A stretch of 64,000 nucleotides of DNA from Flavobacterium microcysteis (GTDB lineage Bacteria; Bacteroidota; Bacteroidia; Flavobacteriales; Flavobacteriaceae). A program made the position numbers and the translations under genes. Positions 61,943 to 64,000 of the stretch are shown piece by piece (the stretch's first letter is position 1; every line of letters begins with the position of its first letter). The notes beneath the pieces were generated by a model, which searched no databases, had not been told where the DNA came from, and was given only the letters and a program-made list of their open reading frames with translations. The stretch is taken from positions 62,001 to 126,000 of the forward strand of contig NZ_VFJE01000056.1 of the NCBI RefSeq assembly GCF_006385255.1. The letters are read 5' to 3'.

Positions 61943-62014
61943 AAACTTTGCGCCTCTGTGCCTTTGCGTGCCATTATTTTCTCGCAAAGACGCCAAGACA
62001 CTAAGGGAAAACTT
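61943..62014. repeat. Degenerate copy of the CTTTGCG palindromic repeat
   Basis: The arms CTTTGCG(N)CTCTG and CGCAAAGACGC around a loop CCATTATTTTCT match the perfect copy at 7320-7381, with changes in the outer right arm. It lies between recJ and the gene at 62077. Confidence 0.8.
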
Positions 62015-62051
62015 TAAGAAAATTTAATTTAGAATGATTTTAAATAATTCT

Positions 62052-62059
62052 TATATTTG
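62052..62059 (+). promoter_or_regulatory. -7 promoter box for the gene at 62077
   Basis: TATATTTG exactly matches TAnnTTTG, 17 bp before the ATG. A TTTA at 62028 could serve as a weak -33. Confidence 0.55.
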
Positions 62060-62076
62060 TTCGAAATAATTCAGTT

Positions 62077-62436
62077 ATGAAAGAAATCGAACAAATCTAT
62101 TTTAATGACTTTGGTGTCGCTTTCCATTGGAAAAAAGAAAAGAAGGTACTGAAAAACAAAGTACAACTAGTTTTTAAGGAAACGGGCTTTTATCTTTCAA
62201 AAGAAGAACTGAATTTTTTTGCAGATACGATTGATGCAACCTGTTATGAAGTCAATGCTAATTGCGATGCCTGCGAATTCAAAAGAAAATGCCATAAATT
62301 TTTACTGAAAACACCGGTACAGCAGATTGATTTGGCAGTTTCCGTCAATGAATTATTGCAAATCAAGGATTTGGTAGAAGGCACAATTTTTCAAATCCAA
62401 CTAAAAGATTATTTGGATGAAATCTGCCAGAATTAA
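62077..62436 (+). CDS. Small cytosolic protein with Cys cluster, 119 aa
   Basis: No signal or membrane segment. A Cys-rich stretch near residues 65-73 (CDACEFKRKCHK), with a further Cys at about 58, could bind a metal. The rest is helical. The 3' end overlaps the convergent lpxH stop by 4 bp. I know no function. Confidence 0.7.
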   Translation: MKEIEQIYFNDFGVAFHWKKEKKVLKNKVQLVFKETGFYLSKEELNFFADTIDATCYEVNANCDACEFKRKCHKFLLKTPVQQIDLAVSVNELLQIKDLVEGTIFQIQLKDYLDEICQN

Positions 62437-63182
62437 GACTTATACTCTTTTAATTCAAAGGTAGTTCCGTCAAATACACCATAGGTAAAATAGCCAATCC
62501 AGTCACCCAGATTTATATAGGAAGAATTGTTACCTACTTCTATTGTCATAGGTAGATGCCTGTGACCAAATACGAAATAATCGTAGTGTTTGGTCTCTAG
62601 CTTTCGTTTGGAATATTGTACCAGCCATTCATTATCCTCACCCAAAAAACGAACATCTTCTGCTCCGGAAATCAGCTTGTTTTTTACAGAAAGATGTTGT
62701 GCTAATTTAACGCCCAAATCAGGATGCAACCACCTAAAAAGCCATTTTGAAAAAGGATTGGTAAACACTTTTTTCATTCTTTTGTAGCCTTTGTCGCCCG
62801 GGCCTAATCCGTCGCCGTGGCCAATCAGAAAATGCTTGCCATCAAACGTAAACTCTTTTGTAGTATGGTAAACGGGAATATTAAGCTCTTTCTCGAAATA
62901 ATCAGACATCCATAAATCGTGATTGCCTACAAAAAAATAAATCGGAATGCCGCTGTCACGAATTTCCGCCAATTTTCCCAAAACACGTACAAATCCTTTT
63001 GGGACTACGGTTTTGTATTCGAACCAAAAATCAAACAAGTCGCCTAATAGGAATAATGCAGTTGCATCTTTTTTGATTTCATCAAGCCAGGCTACAAATT
63101 TTTGTTCTCTTGGAAAACTCAATTCAGGCGTTGGCGCTCCAAAATGTTGGTCGGAAGCAAAGTATATTTTAGTGTCTGCCAC
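62433..63182 (-). CDS. lpxH: UDP-2,3-diacylglucosamine diphosphatase (LpxH family)
   Basis: The 249-aa metallophosphoesterase has SDQHFG, LGDLFDFWFE, VGNHDLW, GHGDGLGP and FGHRHLP in order. It splits UDP-diacylglucosamine to lipid X in lipid A synthesis, acting on the inner membrane surface. It ends tail to tail with the small Cys protein. Lipid A genes such as lpxR-like 44010-44960 occur elsewhere in this window. Confidence 0.92.
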   Translation of the reverse strand: MADTKIYFASDQHFGAPTPELSFPREQKFVAWLDEIKKDATALFLLGDLFDFWFEYKTVVPKGFVRVLGKLAEIRDSGIPIYFFVGNHDLWMSDYFEKELNIPVYHTTKEFTFDGKHFLIGHGDGLGPGDKGYKRMKKVFTNPFSKWLFRWLHPDLGVKLAQHLSVKNKLISGAEDVRFLGEDNEWLVQYSKRKLETKHYDYFVFGHRHLPMTIEVGNNSSYINLGDWIGYFTYGVFDGTTFELKEYKS

Positions 63183-63249
63183 GTTTATTCAATTAAAATC
63201 CAAAGATAAGAAAGATTGCGCACTTAACAGGATATGGCGCTTTCTTCTT

Positions 63250-63843
63250 TTATCTTCCCCAGATTTCACTTTCAATAACCATAGGGATAACAACACCTAT
63301 AACAAAAGAAGACATGACAAGCGTCCAGTCGCGCTTAGAAAAACGAAAAACAGTCTGCACGATGTAGGATAGAATCAACACGATAAGAACCACAATAATC
63401 TGTGCGGCTTCAATACCTAAGGCAAATTCGAGTAACGGAAGTAATTTGTCGGAAGAATTCCCTGGAAGTATGGTGTTGAAATAATTCGAAAAGCCCAATC
63501 CGTGAATGATTCCGAAGAAAAGCGTTACGATAGCTATAAAGCTGATACTTTCCTTTTTTGAATTTTTTCCGGCTGTGAAAAGATGGAAAACGGCTGTGAT
63601 TAATATGGTAATTGGAATTAAAAACTCAACAAGATTGACCTTAATCTGTACAAAGCCATATACCGAAAGGAGCAAAGCCATAGTATGGCCAACCGTAAAA
63701 AGAGAGACTAAAAGCAATACTCTTTTCCAGTCTTTAAAAGCATAGGGAATTGTCAATGCGATTAAAAACAAGACATGGTCGTAGGCATTGATGTCTAAAA
63801 CATGACGTAATCCTGTGTTGAAATAAATCCAAAACTCAGACAT
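63250..63843 (-). CDS. HupE/UreJ family membrane protein
   Basis: The 197-aa protein has about six hydrophobic segments and His residues at conserved spots (GLRHVLDINAYDHVLF, GHTMALL, GIIHGLGFS). HupE/UreJ proteins are thought to move nickel or cobalt, but no hydrogenase or urease gene is nearby, so the metal is not known. Confidence 0.82.
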   Translation of the reverse strand: MSEFWIYFNTGLRHVLDINAYDHVLFLIALTIPYAFKDWKRVLLLVSLFTVGHTMALLLSVYGFVQIKVNLVEFLIPITILITAVFHLFTAGKNSKKESISFIAIVTLFFGIIHGLGFSNYFNTILPGNSSDKLLPLLEFALGIEAAQIIVVLIVLILSYIVQTVFRFSKRDWTLVMSSFVIGVVIPMVIESEIWGR

Positions 63844-63949
63844 ATATAGATATTTTTGATTGGGATTTCAAACATACGATATATTTTGGAAAGAGTTTAT
63901 TTCTGTTAAGAAAAGTCGGCAATTTATGCCGTTAAAATAGAAATAGGAT

Positions 63950-63957
63950 TATATTTG
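63950..63957 (+). promoter_or_regulatory. -7 promoter box for the gene starting at 63974
   Basis: TATATTTG, an exact TAnnTTTG match, lies 17 bp before the start codon. Confidence 0.55.
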
Positions 63958-63973
63958 CAAAAAAATTATAATT

Positions 63974-64000
63974 ATGTCAATTTCAGATTTATTTGATAGC
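63974..64000 (+). CDS. Start of a further gene, MSISDLFDS, runs off the window
   Basis: Nine codons are visible, preceded by an exact -7 box. The start resembles TerB-like (tellurite resistance family) proteins of Flavobacteriia, but nine residues are too few for a firm call. Confidence 0.5.

Overview
The window looks like a chromosome segment of a Flavobacterium-type bacterium (Bacteroidota, Flavobacteriia). The signs are: AT-rich DNA; several exact TAnnTTTG -7 promoter boxes and little Shine-Dalgarno signal; proteins with type IX secretion (T9SS) C-terminal sorting domains; many lipoproteins with an acidic stretch after the lipobox; a MurF-Alr fusion; and the gene order yceD-rpmF-fabH-accB-accC. 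No phage, plasmid, insertion sequence or CRISPR array was recognised. The lineage call is inference, because no 16S gene is present.

Layout. 1-8.1 kb: 5' end of lepA, a lipoprotein L,D-transpeptidase, a single-domain response regulator, dusB, a MATE exporter, rbfA with a LolC/E-type permease, methylmalonyl-CoA epimerase and a CAU tRNA. 8.3-16.9 kb: a more accessory, signalling-rich stretch with orphan proteins, a TPR histidine kinase and response regulator with a 57-aa lipoprotein upstream, a 1-kb gene-free region with clustered hairpins, a TPR transmembrane HTH regulator flanked by two copies of a repeat-like element, aquaporin, and a tiny probable C-terminally sorted protein. 16.9-22.6 kb: ribE, divergent pdxA, then yceD-rpmF and fabH-accB-accC.

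22.6-31.9 kb is the most interesting region. A divergently encoded ECF-like sigma factor and a membrane TPR protein (probable anti-sigma) face a minus-strand set of one periplasmic protein, three lipoproteins (two of them paralogues), a PKD/beta-barrel-like outer-membrane protein and an exported TPR-CHAT (caspase-like) protein. Three minus-strand start regions share GGTAAC-17 nt-GAT(A/G)TA, and a fourth similar site lies in the divergent spacer. This is unlike the TAnnTTTG housekeeping promoter and is probably the promoter of this sigma factor. I infer an envelope-stress or surface-remodelling regulon that includes a secreted CHAT protease.

31.9-40 kb: secreted and envelope functions, namely a T9SS cargo protein, a DoxX-like membrane protein, an S9 peptidase and a large T9SS reprolysin-like metalloprotease split in two by an apparent one-base deletion. 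40-46.1 kb: dicarboxylate symporter, DedA, FAD oxidoreductase, mtgA, LpxR-like protein and two small proteins. 46.2-57.3 kb: prolyl oligopeptidase, DoxX, a probable metal-uptake TonB locus, asd, mscL, murF-alr and tdk. 57.4-64 kb: an acidic protein, rsmI, a hypothetical, OsmC, recJ, lpxH, HupE/UreJ and the start of one more gene.

Several intergenic spacers hold palindromic repeats of at least three sequence families (7320-7381 with 61943-62014; 60143-60214; 21123-21220). They are the main structured sequence not explained by genes.
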